Notes: a model not told the origin generated them from the letters alone. A stretch of DNA of 21,286 nt from an uncultured Lachnospiraceae bacterium (GCA_900555195.1 USKC01000015.1:1-21286), one strand, 5' to 3'. Counted from the stretch's first letter, positions 1 to 9,147 are shown. Numbers and translations are program-made.

Positions 1-857
1 ATAATCTTGGTGAGAAGAGCGCTTCCACCTTTACCGAAGATCTTCACAAGGACAAGAAAGTCGATTTCATTATGGCTAACCCGCCTTTCAACCTTAAAGG
101 ATGGCGTGGCGAAGACCAGTTGCTTGATGACCCCCGTTGGCAGGGGTATGGTGTACCACGTGTGTCAAATGCAAACTATGCATGGATTCTGCATATGATT
201 TCCAAGCTGGATGTCAACCACGGTATTGCCGGATTCCTTCTGGCAAATGGCGCTTTGAACGATCCGGATGAATATGAAATCCGCAAACGGCTTCTGTTGA
301 ATGATAAGATTGAGGCTATTATCGTTCTGCCCCGTGATATGTTCTATACTACTGATATTTCTGTCACTCTGTGGATTGTGAATATGAATAAGAAAGCCGG
401 TATGGTCAACGGACGACAAGTGCGTGATCGCCGTGGTGAAGTCCTGTTTATGGATCTGCGCCGCTGGGATCAGAATGTTGAAGAAATTGTTATCGATAAG
501 GGCAAGAAAAAGAAAAAGACTGTGTTGACCCCTGCACAGATTGCAGATATCAAAAAGGTATATAACGCTTGGCAGGGTGTGGATACTACCCTCTATGCTG
601 ATGTGCCAGAGTTGTGCCAGTCTGTGAAAACACTGAAAAAAGACAGACGGAACCCCGATGATATCACCATCGAGGATAAAGACTTTTCTCTTGCCCCAAG
701 CAAGTATATCGAATTCATTGACCATGATCTGGATATCGACTATGCTAAAGAAATGGCTCGTATCCAAAATGAAATGCGGCTCCTGATGGTTTCTGAGGAG
801 TTGTCGCAATCCATGTTAAAGGACGCATTCAGGGGGATCGGTTATGGCGTTGACTAA
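1..857 (+). CDS. hsdM: Type I R-M DNA methyltransferase subunit HsdM (3' part)
   Basis: The reading frame is already open at position 3 and ends at the TAA at 855-857, so the N-terminal part of the protein lies outside the window. It is the modification subunit of a type I restriction-modification complex, an adenine-N6 methyltransferase using S-adenosylmethionine. The catalytic motif IV NPPF is encoded at 78-89, directly after KVDFIMA, as in the gamma-class N6-adenine methylases. The sequence after it (LLANGAL, a stretch ending IVLPRDMFYTTDISVTLWI, then a basic KGKKKKK patch) matches the usual HsdM order after motif IV. The last 14 bases overlap hsdS, which suggests translational coupling. 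No lesion is visible in the part seen. The family assignment is secure; the missing 5' end prevents checking the SAM-binding motif I. Confidence 0.93.
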   Translation, partial: NLGEKSASTFTEDLHKDKKVDFIMANPPFNLKGWRGEDQLLDDPRWQGYGVPRVSNANYAWILHMISKLDVNHGIAGFLLANGALNDPDEYEIRKRLLLNDKIEAIIVLPRDMFYTTDISVTLWIVNMNKKAGMVNGRQVRDRRGEVLFMDLRRWDQNVEEIVIDKGKKKKKTVLTPAQIADIKKVYNAWQGVDTTLYADVPELCQSVKTLKKDRRNPDDITIEDKDFSLAPSKYIEFIDHDLDIDYAKEMARIQNEMRLLMVSEELSQSMLKDAFRGIGYGVD

Positions 858-1968
858 ATATAACTTGGGGCAGCTAATTGAGTTGACAACTGAGACCAAT
901 GATGACCTTCTGTATGGAACAGAAGATGTGCGAGGAATGACTATTACGAAGCAAATTATTCCCACCAAAGCTAATGTTGCAGCGACTGATCTTCATAAAT
1001 TTCTTGTTGTCCATCCCAATGAGTTCGTGTATAACCCTCGAACTCATGGAGCAAAAATTGGGTTCGGATTTAATGATTCCGAGGATACATTTTTAATCAG
1101 TTGGAACAATATTGCATTTCGTGTGAAAGCAGAAATGCAGACGGTTGTACTACCTGAATATTTGTTTTTGCATTTCAATCGTAGTGAATGGGATCGAGAA
1201 GCGTGTTTTCGTTCTTGGGGTAGTTCCACTGAAGTATTCTCGTGGGATGCTTTGTGCGAGATGGAACTTGATCTTCCGACGATTGATATTCAGAAGAAAT
1301 ATGTGGATGTCTACAATGCCATGCTCACCAATCAGCGCAGCTACGAGCAGGGTTTGGAGGATTTGAAACGCGCTGTATTTGCAGAAATCGATATTATCAA
1401 GCATACCTCACGCAAAGTTCCTGTGGGGGATTTGCTTGAGGAAATCGATGTGCGAAACACAGATGGCAGTATCACAAGTGTGCAGGGGATAAATATTGAA
1501 AAACAATTTATGCCATCTGTTGCTGATACTTCTTCTGTAAATCTTCGCAATTACAAGGTGGTACATGAAGGGCAATTTGCATACAGCTCTATGCAGACAG
1601 GCAGAGATGAATGTATACGAATAGCGTTGCATGACAAATCAACCCCCATATTGATTTCGCCGGCATACTCTGTTTTGCAAGTGAAAGACCCTTCAATCGT
1701 TGCAGAATATATCATGCTATGGTTTTCACGTCCTGAAACCGATCGCTATGGTTGGTTTGCGAGTGATGCCAGTGTTCGTGCAAATTTGGACTTGGATCGT
1801 TTCTATGAAATTCAGATTCCTATGCCGGATACTTCAAAACAGCAATCCATTGCCAACATTTATATTGCGTATATGTTGCGCCGTGAAATCAACGAACAGT
1901 TGAAAACACAAATCAAAGACCTGTGTCCGATTTTGATTAAAGGCTCTATTGAGGAGGCATCTGCCTGA
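844..1968 (+). CDS. hsdS: Type I R-M specificity subunit HsdS
   Basis: This 374-residue protein is the DNA-recognition subunit that directs HsdM and HsdR to a bipartite target. It shows the usual two-half layout: a first target-recognition domain (about residues 1-155), a helical spacer (about 156-185, containing QKKYVDVYNAML), a second target-recognition domain (about 190-335) and a second helical spacer (about 336-365, containing KQQSIANIYIAYMLRREI). The length is typical to slightly short. The ATG at 844 is preceded by AGGGGG at 831-836 and overlaps the hsdM stop region by 14 bases. The two recognition halves differ clearly from one another, so an asymmetric bipartite target is expected; the target itself cannot be read from the protein. 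No second hsdS copy or invertible repeats are seen here. Confidence 0.92.
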   Translation: MALTKYNLGQLIELTTETNDDLLYGTEDVRGMTITKQIIPTKANVAATDLHKFLVVHPNEFVYNPRTHGAKIGFGFNDSEDTFLISWNNIAFRVKAEMQTVVLPEYLFLHFNRSEWDREACFRSWGSSTEVFSWDALCEMELDLPTIDIQKKYVDVYNAMLTNQRSYEQGLEDLKRAVFAEIDIIKHTSRKVPVGDLLEEIDVRNTDGSITSVQGINIEKQFMPSVADTSSVNLRNYKVVHEGQFAYSSMQTGRDECIRIALHDKSTPILISPAYSVLQVKDPSIVAEYIMLWFSRPETDRYGWFASDASVRANLDLDRFYEIQIPMPDTSKQQSIANIYIAYMLRREINEQLKTQIKDLCPILIKGSIEEASA

Positions 1969-1979
1969 AAGGAGGGCGT

Positions 1980-2900
1980 ATGGCATATTATACAGAGCGC
2001 CACGGTATGAGAAGACCGGTGGAAAAAACCTACGAAATATCCATAGAGAAGTATGCCTTGTTGCTTCATTGTATCGAGAAATACTATAACAATATTGCAT
2101 GGAAGTACCCTGCACAGTGTCCTGATGGGCAAGGGTGCTGTGGTGTCGATTACGAGCAATTTCGGTTAGATTTGCAATATGAAATCCCTACGCTCTACAA
2201 AGACGATGCCGACTGCATTGTTGCCCCGGCTATTCGACACAATGTTTTCGGTGGAGATAAGCAGCCGGAGTACGACCAGTATGCACTACTGGACCTCATT
2301 GAGTTTTTTGCAGAAAATGTTCGTGATGTGGTTGTGGGTGGATTTCATAGCTATTGGGGTCATCACCATTTGATTTGTCAGAACAGCCGTAATGTATGTA
2401 CTCAGTTCAGGGATGAATTTAACAGTATCTTTCAAAAGACCGGTCTGCTGTACGAACTGAATACTAATTTGCAGGTGGAGCGCATTGTTGAGAACAGTCC
2501 TCTTACTTCTGCTGTCGAATCAGCAATCGCAACGGTAAGTGAATCCGGAACCCGTGAACTGTTGCAAGAAGCCATTCTCCTCCACAGAAGCCCTTATCCT
2601 GCAGATATCCGTGATGCGGTAGAAAAACTATGGGACGCCTATGAGCGACTGAAAACCTATTATACAACGATGAACAAGCGTGATTCTGCTGCGAAAATCG
2701 TTTCAGATATTTCTGGTGGACAAGCAGATTATATTACTTTGTTTGATACAGAGTTCCAAGCACTGACTAAGATCGGCAATAATTTTAGAATTCGCCATCA
2801 TGAAACGGACAAAGTGGAAATTACCGATGTCCGCCACTATGACTATTTCTTCAATCGTTGCCTGTCGCTGATTGCATTGGCAATTCAATACTTACAGTAA
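1980..2900 (+). CDS. Unrecognised accessory protein inside the type I R-M operon (possible HEPN-like/AbiJ-like)
   Basis: A 306-residue protein that is not a known R-M subunit. GGAGGG at 1971-1976 sits just before the ATG, 11 bases after the hsdS stop, and the next gene's ribosome site begins right after this stop, so it is clearly part of the hsd operon. The N-terminal half carries a cysteine cluster (C47, C53, C54 in QCPDGQGCCGVD) and aromatic-rich helices. The C-terminus reads IGNNFRIRHHETDKVEI (R270, R272, H273, H274) and ends in a hydrophobic helix. That R-x2-3-H arrangement next to helices recalls HEPN or Abi-type RNase folds, but the match is by eye and weak. There is no signal peptide or clear membrane segment. 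Its position suggests a role in phage defence or control of the R-M system; this is inference. Confidence 0.85.
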   Translation: MAYYTERHGMRRPVEKTYEISIEKYALLLHCIEKYYNNIAWKYPAQCPDGQGCCGVDYEQFRLDLQYEIPTLYKDDADCIVAPAIRHNVFGGDKQPEYDQYALLDLIEFFAENVRDVVVGGFHSYWGHHHLICQNSRNVCTQFRDEFNSIFQKTGLLYELNTNLQVERIVENSPLTSAVESAIATVSESGTRELLQEAILLHRSPYPADIRDAVEKLWDAYERLKTYYTTMNKRDSAAKIVSDISGGQADYITLFDTEFQALTKIGNNFRIRHHETDKVEITDVRHYDYFFNRCLSLIALAIQYLQ

Positions 2901-2913
2901 AGGAGGCAAACAC

Positions 2914-5900
2914 GTGGACTATACATTCGTGAAAGGACAATTCACCGAAGCACAGATGGAATCTGCCATTATTGCTTTGTTCGAGCAACAGGGTTATGAC
3001 TATGTCCACGGTGAGAGCATCCATAGAACCTATGAAGATATCCTGCTTCTGGATGATCTTCAATCTTTCCTTTTGTCCCGCTATGCGAAAGATGGCTTGA
3101 GTGAAGTTGAGCTCCAAAAAATCATAAACCGACTCTCCTTGATTCAGGCAAGTCCTCTCTACAGCGGAAATAAAGAGACATTCTGGTTGGTGAACGAGGG
3201 TTTTGATTTGCAAAGAGACGATACCAGTAAGGTAGCTCTCCATGTGGATTATATTGATTTTGATGAGCCCGACAACAATATCTTCAAAGTGGTAAACCAG
3301 TATTCTGTGCAGGGAGAGCGTCTGCGCCGTCCCGACCTTTTAGTGTTCATCAACGGCATCCCTATTGCCATTTGCGAATTTAAGTCGGCTATCAATGAAG
3401 ACACCACGGTTTATGATGCCTGGGAGCAAATTACTATTCGGTACAATCGGGACATTCCAAAGCTGATGAAGTACTGCTTTTTATCTGTCATCAGCGATGG
3501 GGCCAATACAAAAATGGGTAGCATTTTTACGCCTTATGCGTATTACTACGCCTGGAACAAAGCAAACGATCGGGACAAGGTTTCCAACGGAATCAGTTCT
3601 CTGTTTACTATGATCGCCGGTGCTTTTGCCAAAGACCGTATTATCCAGTTGCTTCGAGATTTTGTGTTTTACCCGGATAACAGTAAAAAGAGCGAAGCAA
3701 TTGTATGCCGCTATCCTCAGTTTTTTGCAGCCGAGAAAATGTTTGCGAACATCAAACAGCACCTCCGTCCTGTCGGAGATGGCAAGGGTGGTACATACTT
3801 TGGTGCGACTGGCTGTGGTAAGACCTATACCATGCTGTTTTTGTCTCGCATGATTGCATTGCGTGACCCGGATACTTTCAATAATCCGACCATTGTTATC
3901 ATTGTTGATCGTGAAGACTTAGACACCCAGACGGCTGAATTGTTTGCCACAGCAAAGAAGTACTTACACGAAAGCGATGTGCGGAGCATCGAATCTCGTG
4001 CAGATATGGAAAAAACGCTCAGAGACAGACCGAGCGGCGGTGTCTACATTACCTCTATTCAAAAGTTCTGTGAAAAGACAGGGCTGCTGTCTGACCGCAG
4101 CAATATCATTTGTATTTCTGATGAGGCACATAGAACCCAGACAGGCGTTGGTGCCAAGCTAAAAAAGACCGATAAAGGTGTATTCACTACATATGGTTTT
4201 GCAAAATACCTGCGAGACGGTTTCCCTAATGCTACTTACTGCGGATTCACAGGCACTCCAGTGGATGAGACCATCGCTGTGTTCGGTGATGTAGTAGATA
4301 GTTATACTATGAAAGAATCCAGCGATGATGGTATTACCGTTCGCATTGCCTATGAGCCTCGTTTGGCTCGTGTGATTCTGTCCGATGAACAGGCAAAGCA
4401 GATTCAGAAATACTATGACCGCTGTGCAGAGCAAGGCTCTACAGAGGAACAAATTGAGGAGAGCCAGCGGGCAATGGCTCAGATGAAGGCTATCCTTGGA
4501 CACCCAGATCGGCTGAAAAAGCTGGCTGCAGATATGGTTCTCCATTATGAGGCTCTTTGTGCTGAAAAGCCAGAAATTGTGCAAAAGGCAATGATTGTGT
4601 GTGCAGACCGTGCAGTTGCTTTCCGCCTGCTTCAGGAGATTTTGGCTATCCGCCCTGAATGGGGAGAAAAACACCGGGCAGAGGATGAGTCCACTCTGGC
4701 AAAAGAACAGCTTGATAAGCTGATGCCGTTACCGAAAATCAACTTGGTTGCAACGCAGGGCGCTAATGACGAAAAGCCGTTGTATGATGCCTGTGGCACA
4801 AAAGAATATCGTAAAATGCTGGACAAGCAGTTCAAAAACAACGATTCGAACTTTAGAATTGCCATCGTGGTTGATATGTGGATTACCGGCTTCGACGTTC
4901 CGTCACTAGCCGTCATGTATATCGATAAACCGCTCCAGAAACACACGCTCATTCAAACCATCTCTCGTGTCAATCGTGTGTTTGATGGAAAGGATAAGGG
5001 GCTTGTTGTTGATTATATCGGTATCAAAAATGATATGATGGAAGCTGTCAAAAAATATGGCAGTCCCCAGGAATGCCCTGTTGACGAGCTAAATATCACG
5101 CTTGGCATCTTCCGTAATCACCTTGCTATGATTGATGAACTTTTGGTTGGATTTAATGCAACTAAGTTCTACACTGGGGAACCATTGGAGCGTCTGAATT
5201 GTCTGAACAATGCTGCGGAATATGTTCAAAGTAGCAAAGAGATGGAAACCAGGTTTATGGGTCTTTCTCGCCGCTTAAAAAGTGCGTACACGATTTGTTT
5301 CCCGTCCGGTGAACTGACAGATATTGAAACTGCCAAAGCGCAGTTCTATTTGGCAATCCGATCCATCATTTATAAGCAGACAAAAGGTAACGCCCCCGAT
5401 GCAGAGGTCATGAATCGTGTTGTTGAGGAAATGGTTCGTAATGCTATTTCTTGCACGGGTATTGAAAATATCGTTGACGAGAATAAGTCTGTTGACCTGT
5501 TCAGCGATGAATTTTTAGCGGAGCTGGATACGGTTAAGTTGCCAATCACAAAGTTTAATGCTTTGTTGAAATTGCTGCGCAAAGCCATCAGTAGTTATGG
5601 ACGAACAAACAAGGTGAAAGCCCAGGAATTTGATGAACGGCTGAGAAATGTAGTAGATGCCTACAACAACCGAGATAAACTGGTGTTTACCAGCGAAGTT
5701 GTTGCTGATTTCGTGAATGACCTCTCTGACCAGTTGTTGAAAATTCTTCGTGACCTTCAGGATGATAAAACCTCTTTTGAAAAGATGGGTATTTCCTTTG
5801 AGGAAAAGGCATTTTACGATATTCTAGTGAAAGTACGTGATGAGCACGGATTCCCCTATGCTGACGAGAAGTGCCTTGTTTTAGCCAAGAAAATCAAAGA

Positions 5901-6078
5901 GTTGGTCGATGATAAATCTCAATTCGCAGATTGGGCTACCCGTGATGATATCAAAAATCAGTTAAACATGGATTTGACAGTGCTTCTATATCAAAACGGT
6001 TATCCGCCGGAATGGGATGAGGAAGTCTTTCAGAAGGTTATGGAACAGGCTGAGAACTTCAAAAAATATATGGAGTAA
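2914..6078 (+). CDS. hsdR: Type I R-M restriction subunit HsdR
   Basis: This 1054-residue subunit is the ATP-dependent translocase and endonuclease of the system. The N-terminal nuclease domain has the PD-(D/E)xK signature: D141 in RPDLLVF, then E155 and K157 in CEFK. The helicase motor follows: Walker A GATGCGKT (297-304), DEAH (403-406), GFTGTP (444-449) and QTISRVNR (681-688). After it comes GKDKGLVVDYIG, typical of the HsdR/DUF3387 C-terminal region. I place the start at GTG 2914 because AGGAGG (2901-2906) lies seven bases upstream; the in-frame ATG at 2872 would overlap the preceding gene and has no such site. All catalytic motifs look intact, so restriction is probably active if HsdM is whole. 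Confidence 0.95.
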   Translation: MDYTFVKGQFTEAQMESAIIALFEQQGYDYVHGESIHRTYEDILLLDDLQSFLLSRYAKDGLSEVELQKIINRLSLIQASPLYSGNKETFWLVNEGFDLQRDDTSKVALHVDYIDFDEPDNNIFKVVNQYSVQGERLRRPDLLVFINGIPIAICEFKSAINEDTTVYDAWEQITIRYNRDIPKLMKYCFLSVISDGANTKMGSIFTPYAYYYAWNKANDRDKVSNGISSLFTMIAGAFAKDRIIQLLRDFVFYPDNSKKSEAIVCRYPQFFAAEKMFANIKQHLRPVGDGKGGTYFGATGCGKTYTMLFLSRMIALRDPDTFNNPTIVIIVDREDLDTQTAELFATAKKYLHESDVRSIESRADMEKTLRDRPSGGVYITSIQKFCEKTGLLSDRSNIICISDEAHRTQTGVGAKLKKTDKGVFTTYGFAKYLRDGFPNATYCGFTGTPVDETIAVFGDVVDSYTMKESSDDGITVRIAYEPRLARVILSDEQAKQIQKYYDRCAEQGSTEEQIEESQRAMAQMKAILGHPDRLKKLAADMVLHYEALCAEKPEIVQKAMIVCADRAVAFRLLQEILAIRPEWGEKHRAEDESTLAKEQLDKLMPLPKINLVATQGANDEKPLYDACGTKEYRKMLDKQFKNNDSNFRIAIVVDMWITGFDVPSLAVMYIDKPLQKHTLIQTISRVNRVFDGKDKGLVVDYIGIKNDMMEAVKKYGSPQECPVDELNITLGIFRNHLAMIDELLVGFNATKFYTGEPLERLNCLNNAAEYVQSSKEMETRFMGLSRRLKSAYTICFPSGELTDIETAKAQFYLAIRSIIYKQTKGNAPDAEVMNRVVEEMVRNAISCTGIENIVDENKSVDLFSDEFLAELDTVKLPITKFNALLKLLRKAISSYGRTNKVKAQEFDERLRNVVDAYNNRDKLVFTSEVVADFVNDLSDQLLKILRDLQDDKTSFEKMGISFEEKAFYDILVKVRDEHGFPYADEKCLVLAKKIKELVDDKSQFADWATRDDIKNQLNMDLTVLLYQNGYPPEWDEEVFQKVMEQAENFKKYME

Positions 6079-6170
6079 TTTAGAGTATCAAGGGATGCCG
6101 TTAGAGGAAAATCCCCTTGGCTCTGGGTCATCCAATAGGGGCGAGCAGCATCCCTGTTGGCAAGGGGATT

Positions 6171-6195
6171 CAAAGGGGAACAGTGTTCTCCTTTG
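6171..6195. repeat. 25-bp near-perfect palindrome
   Basis: CAAAGGGGAACA is followed by one central base and then TGTTCTCCTTTG. The two 12-base arms pair throughout, with one G-T wobble. A related, shorter copy lies 12 bases downstream (6207-6230), so this is a small inverted-repeat family. Confidence 0.7.
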
Positions 6196-6206
6196 TCTGG
6201 GGTGTT

Positions 6207-6230
6207 CAGAGGGGATAGTGTTCCCCTTTG
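6207..6230. repeat. Second copy of the GGGG/CCCC palindrome
   Basis: CAGAGGGGA, a six-base loop TAGTGT, then TCCCCTTTG. The arms pair over nine positions with one wobble. It shares the AGTGTTC core and the CCTTTG tail with the palindrome at 6171-6195. Confidence 0.6.
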
Positions 6231-6265
6231 ACCGGAAGAATCCAAAGAAACCGGCGGTTTCGTGG

Positions 6266-6295
6266 CACACGACTTTCCTCGGAAAGTCTAGTGTG
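6266..6295. repeat. Inverted repeat with 13 paired positions
   Basis: CACAC plus GACTTTCC pairs with GGAAAGTC plus GTGTG. There are two unpaired bases (TA, 6289-6290) between the two blocks on the right arm and a two-base centre. The perfect inner arms suggest a cruciform or RNA hairpin. No T-run follows. Confidence 0.65.
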
Positions 6296-6416
6296 TTATA
6301 CCTTTGTGGAGCAGATAGTAGCCGAAATTGTAGCACGCCCCGGAAAGTGTGGCTACAGTTGCGGCGTTCTGGCGGGAAAGGTTGCCCCTTGCGGGGCAGC
6401 ATAAGCGACAGAAAAA

Positions 6417-6454
6417 GGCTGGCAGGCGGTGCGGATATGCACTGTCTGCCAGCC
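6417..6454. repeat. 16-bp stem, 6-base loop hairpin upstream of the phosphoesterase pseudogene
   Basis: GGCTGGCAG at 6417-6425 pairs perfectly with CTGCCAGCC at 6446-6454. The next seven bases inward also pair, with two G-T wobbles, leaving the loop GGATAT. It ends 62 bases before the phosphoesterase start and has no following T-run, so it may be an RNA leader structure or a mobile-element end rather than a terminator. Confidence 0.7.
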
Positions 6455-6516
6455 GTGTCATCTGCGGAAATGTCAAACCATCCTGTCATAATAAAAAAGA
6501 ACAGGAGCATTGTGTG

Positions 6517-7215
6517 ATGGTAAGGAGATTACTTAAATTTATAAAAATGGTTATTCTCATCCTTTTCCTGATTTCTGCAATGATTGCGATTCTCTTTGTC
6601 TACGCCCTTAAAGTTGAACCCTACAGGCTCAGAACAGAATCGTTGACTTTACAAACAGGATTTTCTGAATCATTCAATGTCGTACAGATTTCAGACATTC
6701 AAATCAGTGAGAGCTTTACCATTGAAAATCTAAATAGGGTGGTGCAGAAAATCAACGAACAAATCCCCGATGTTGTTCTTTTTACCGGGGATTTATATGA
6801 AGTTTATGCGGATTATCATGATGATGCAGCCCTGATAAATACGCTTTCCGGGATTAATGCGAAGTATGGGAAGTTTGCCATATGGGGTAATCGGGATTAT
6901 GGAGGAGGCGCAGAGTGAAAATATGAGCGCATTATGGAGCAAAGCGGATTCCGGTTATTGCGTAATGAGCCGGATGTGGCTGATAAATACGCTGATCAGG
7001 GGTTTGATCTGATCGTATCGGGACACAGTCATGGAGGGCAGGTGAATGTGCCGTTTCTGCCCCGGATGACAACAGCTTTGGCGGAGAAATATGTGGATGG
7101 ATTGTATCAGCTGAATGACCAGACAAGTTTGTATGTCAATTCCGGCATTGGGACGTCCAGATATCCCATTCGCGTTGGTGTAATACCGCAAATTACGGTG
7201 TTTTCATTGGAATAA
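6517..7215 (+). pseudogene. Membrane-anchored metallophosphoesterase (YkuE/YaeI-like), inactivated
   Basis: ATG 6517 has AGGAG at 6503-6507. The product starts with a membrane segment (about residues 8-30) followed by the calcineurin-like fold: QISDIQ (58-62), FTGDLY (89-94), GNRDYGGGAE (124-133) and, further on, VSGHSHGGQV. Three defects are visible. An in-frame TGA at 6916-6918 stops translation at codon 134, and the rest continues in the same frame. The segment between LLRNE and PDVADKY is roughly 50-60 residues shorter than in this family, an apparent in-frame deletion. The first metal motif, normally D-x-H, reads D60-I-Q62. The gene is therefore almost certainly dead. It leads a four-gene decayed cassette, with the response regulator remnant 14 bases downstream. 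Confidence 0.85.
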
Positions 7216-7229
7216 GGAGGAAATGAGGG

Positions 7230-7754
7230 ATGCATATTCTGATTGCGGAAGATGATCTTGATATGTAGAAAATACTGAGATTATATTTACAGAAAGACGG
7301 ATTTGAAGTAAGCGTTGCATCAAATGGAAAAGAGGCCATTGATTTTTTGAGCGAACATCCGGTTGATTTGGTGATTATGGACTGGATGATGCCGGTTCAG
7401 GATGGGATCCAGACCTGCCGCGAGATTCTGCTTCTGAGGAACCGAAAATTATGTCAGGCTGAAAACATAATGTCCTATCGGGATGTTTTCCTGAATCCGG
7501 ATACAATGGAAGTGACGAAACAGGGTGAAAAAATCATGCTTACCAAAACGGAGTATGAGCTGCTGAAATTTTTTCTTTCCAATCAGCGCCGTGTTCTGTC
7601 CAGGGAAGTATTGTTGGATCATATATGGGGCATAGATTATGAGGGCGACATCCGTACGGTTGATACGACAATCCGCCGCCTGCGAAAGAAGATCGGCGAA
7701 GATATGATACAGACCCGAATCGGCCTCGGATATGTGATGGGAGAAATCCTATGA
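7230..7754 (+). pseudogene. OmpR/PhoB-type response regulator, inactivated
   Basis: ATG 7230 follows AAGGAGG at 7214-7220. The translation begins MHILIAEDDLDM and meets an in-frame TAG at 7266-7268 (codon 13), then resumes in the same frame with KILRLYLQKDGF. A receiver domain with the phospho-acceptor D51 in VIMDWMMP is followed, after TCREILLL, directly by RNRKLCQAEN. The usual stretch containing the conserved Lys of the receiver is missing, leaving 174 codons where about 220-230 are normal. The C-terminal winged helix (LTKTEYELLKFF, VDTTIRRLRKKIG, GLGYVMG) is complete. An internal restart could make a DNA-binding fragment, but phosphorylation control would be lost. Its stop overlaps the kinase start (ATGA). 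Confidence 0.87.
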
Positions 7755-9147
7755 GGCTGCCACTTATATCGTTAAACCGGTTATCCCGAAAATTCATTTT
7801 CGGTGTGGTCTTGATTTTGCTTTTTACCCTGGCAGGTACCCTGTATGTGAATTCTCAGCTCGTTGAAAGATTTTATTTTTATAAGCAGCGGGAGGCTGTG
7901 CGGGAAATCGGCTGCTGGCTGGAGGCAGAGCTTGAAAGCGGAACGACTCCGCAGCAGGCGATTCAAATGATTGAAGATCAGGAAAAGGTGCTGATTGTCC
8001 ATTCTGAAGAGACGAATGATCCCGATGCGCTTGCCGGAGCCTTGAGGGATAACTTCAGGCAGAAAGGATTGGGATTTCACCAGTTCTGGCTATGGGATCG
8101 GGATTATGAAATGGCGATGCAGAAAGGCCTGAAGTTTCATCTGTATAGGCAGGACAAAATGAATTACAGTATCCTGGTAGAGTATCTTCCGCTGGAATCA
8201 GGGATGTATGCGATTGCCACCATTGTGCCGGACGCAGAAGGATTTCTCTCTATTGTGAACCATATCGGGTTTCTGATTTATTCTTTTGCTATCATAATAG
8301 CAATCGTGCTGATATTTATTTTAACCAGGTATATTACAAAGCCATTGGCAGATGTGTGCGCTTTTACCCAAAAGGTATCTTCCCGTGACTACCAGCCCCT
8401 GCAGATCAAAACCGGTGATGAGTTAGAAGATGTGGCAAACAGCCTGAACGAAATGGCCCGTGATATTGAGCAATATCAGACGATGCTGGAAGAAAAAAAT
8501 GAGCAGATGAAGAAGCTGCTCAGTGATGTGGCACACGACCTGAAAACGCCGATTTCCCTGGTGAGGATGTATGCCGCAGGAATGAAAGACGGGTTGGATG
8601 ACGGGACATTTCTGGATACAATTATTCGTCAGAACAATAAAATGTCCCAAATCGTAGAAAACCTTCTGCACCTTTCAGGAATCGAGCAAAAAGAGCATCC
8701 CTGTGAGGCGTTATTCCTGGACGAAGTGCTGAGTCAGTGTATTGAGGAGCAGGAAGTCCTTTTTGAACAGAGAAATCTGGAAATCAAAAAAAGCATACAA
8801 CCGAACCTTGCTGTTCAGGGCAATCCCGAACTGTTAGGTGAGCTGTTTTCCAATCTTCTTTCCAACGCCGCAAAATACGCATCGGCTGAATCTGTGATGG
8901 TTGAACTGGCACGGCAGGAGCAATCCTGTGTATTCCGCATTACCAACCAGACAATGCAGAATTGGATACCGATCAGATCTGGCTGCTATTCTATGTAGGC
9001 GAACAGTCGCGCAATAAAGAACTGTCCGGCACAGGGCTTGGCTTGTCCATTGTAAAAAAGATTGCGGATCAGTTCGGGTACAGGGTTTCCTGCATGATAC
9101 GCGGCTCTGAAATTTCTTTTGAAATTATTTTTCCAATAAAATCGTAG
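7751..9147 (+). pseudogene. VanS-like sensor histidine kinase, frameshifted near its end
   Basis: The gene starts at ATG 7751, overlapping the response regulator stop by four bases, with GGGAG upstream. The first frame gives an N-terminal membrane helix (about 15-35), an extracytoplasmic sensor region, a second membrane helix (about 175-195), a HAMP region, the H-box SDVAHDLKTP with H262, and the N-box FSNLLSNAAKYA. It then runs out of frame near 8953, after FRITNQT, and stops at 8998. The missing C-terminus is found in another frame: LDTDQIW, SGTGLGLSIVKK (G-box) and the end at 9147. One deleted base restores the full reading. Without the G-box ATP lid the kinase should be inactive. Confidence 0.87.

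Larger units (their letters stand above)
6079..6516. other. 438-bp gene-free interval rich in inverted repeats
   Basis: No convincing gene lies between hsdR and the next start. One rightward frame stays open to 6515 but has no ribosome site and an arginine/cysteine-rich, family-less translation. The interval contains at least six inverted repeats: ATCCCCTTG (6111-6119) with CAAGGGGAT (6161-6169), the palindromes listed separately at 6171-6195, 6207-6230, 6266-6295 and 6417-6454, GTAGCC (6318-6323) with GGCTAC (6351-6356), and GCCCC/GGGGC (6384-6397). None is followed by a clear T-run, so they do not look like simple terminators. The interval may be a scar from integration of the R-M island or a structured RNA; this is inference. 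Confidence 0.6.

Noticed and set aside
6180..6190. LexA/DinR SOS box suggested by GAACA and TGTTC in the palindrome
   Set aside because: The Gram-positive SOS box needs GAAC and GTTC four bases apart; here only three bases separate them, and no SOS gene follows.
6017..6517. Open frame of 166 codons through the interval after hsdR
   Set aside because: It begins inside hsdR, has no ribosome site, and reads through hairpins with an Arg/Cys-rich translation of no recognisable family.
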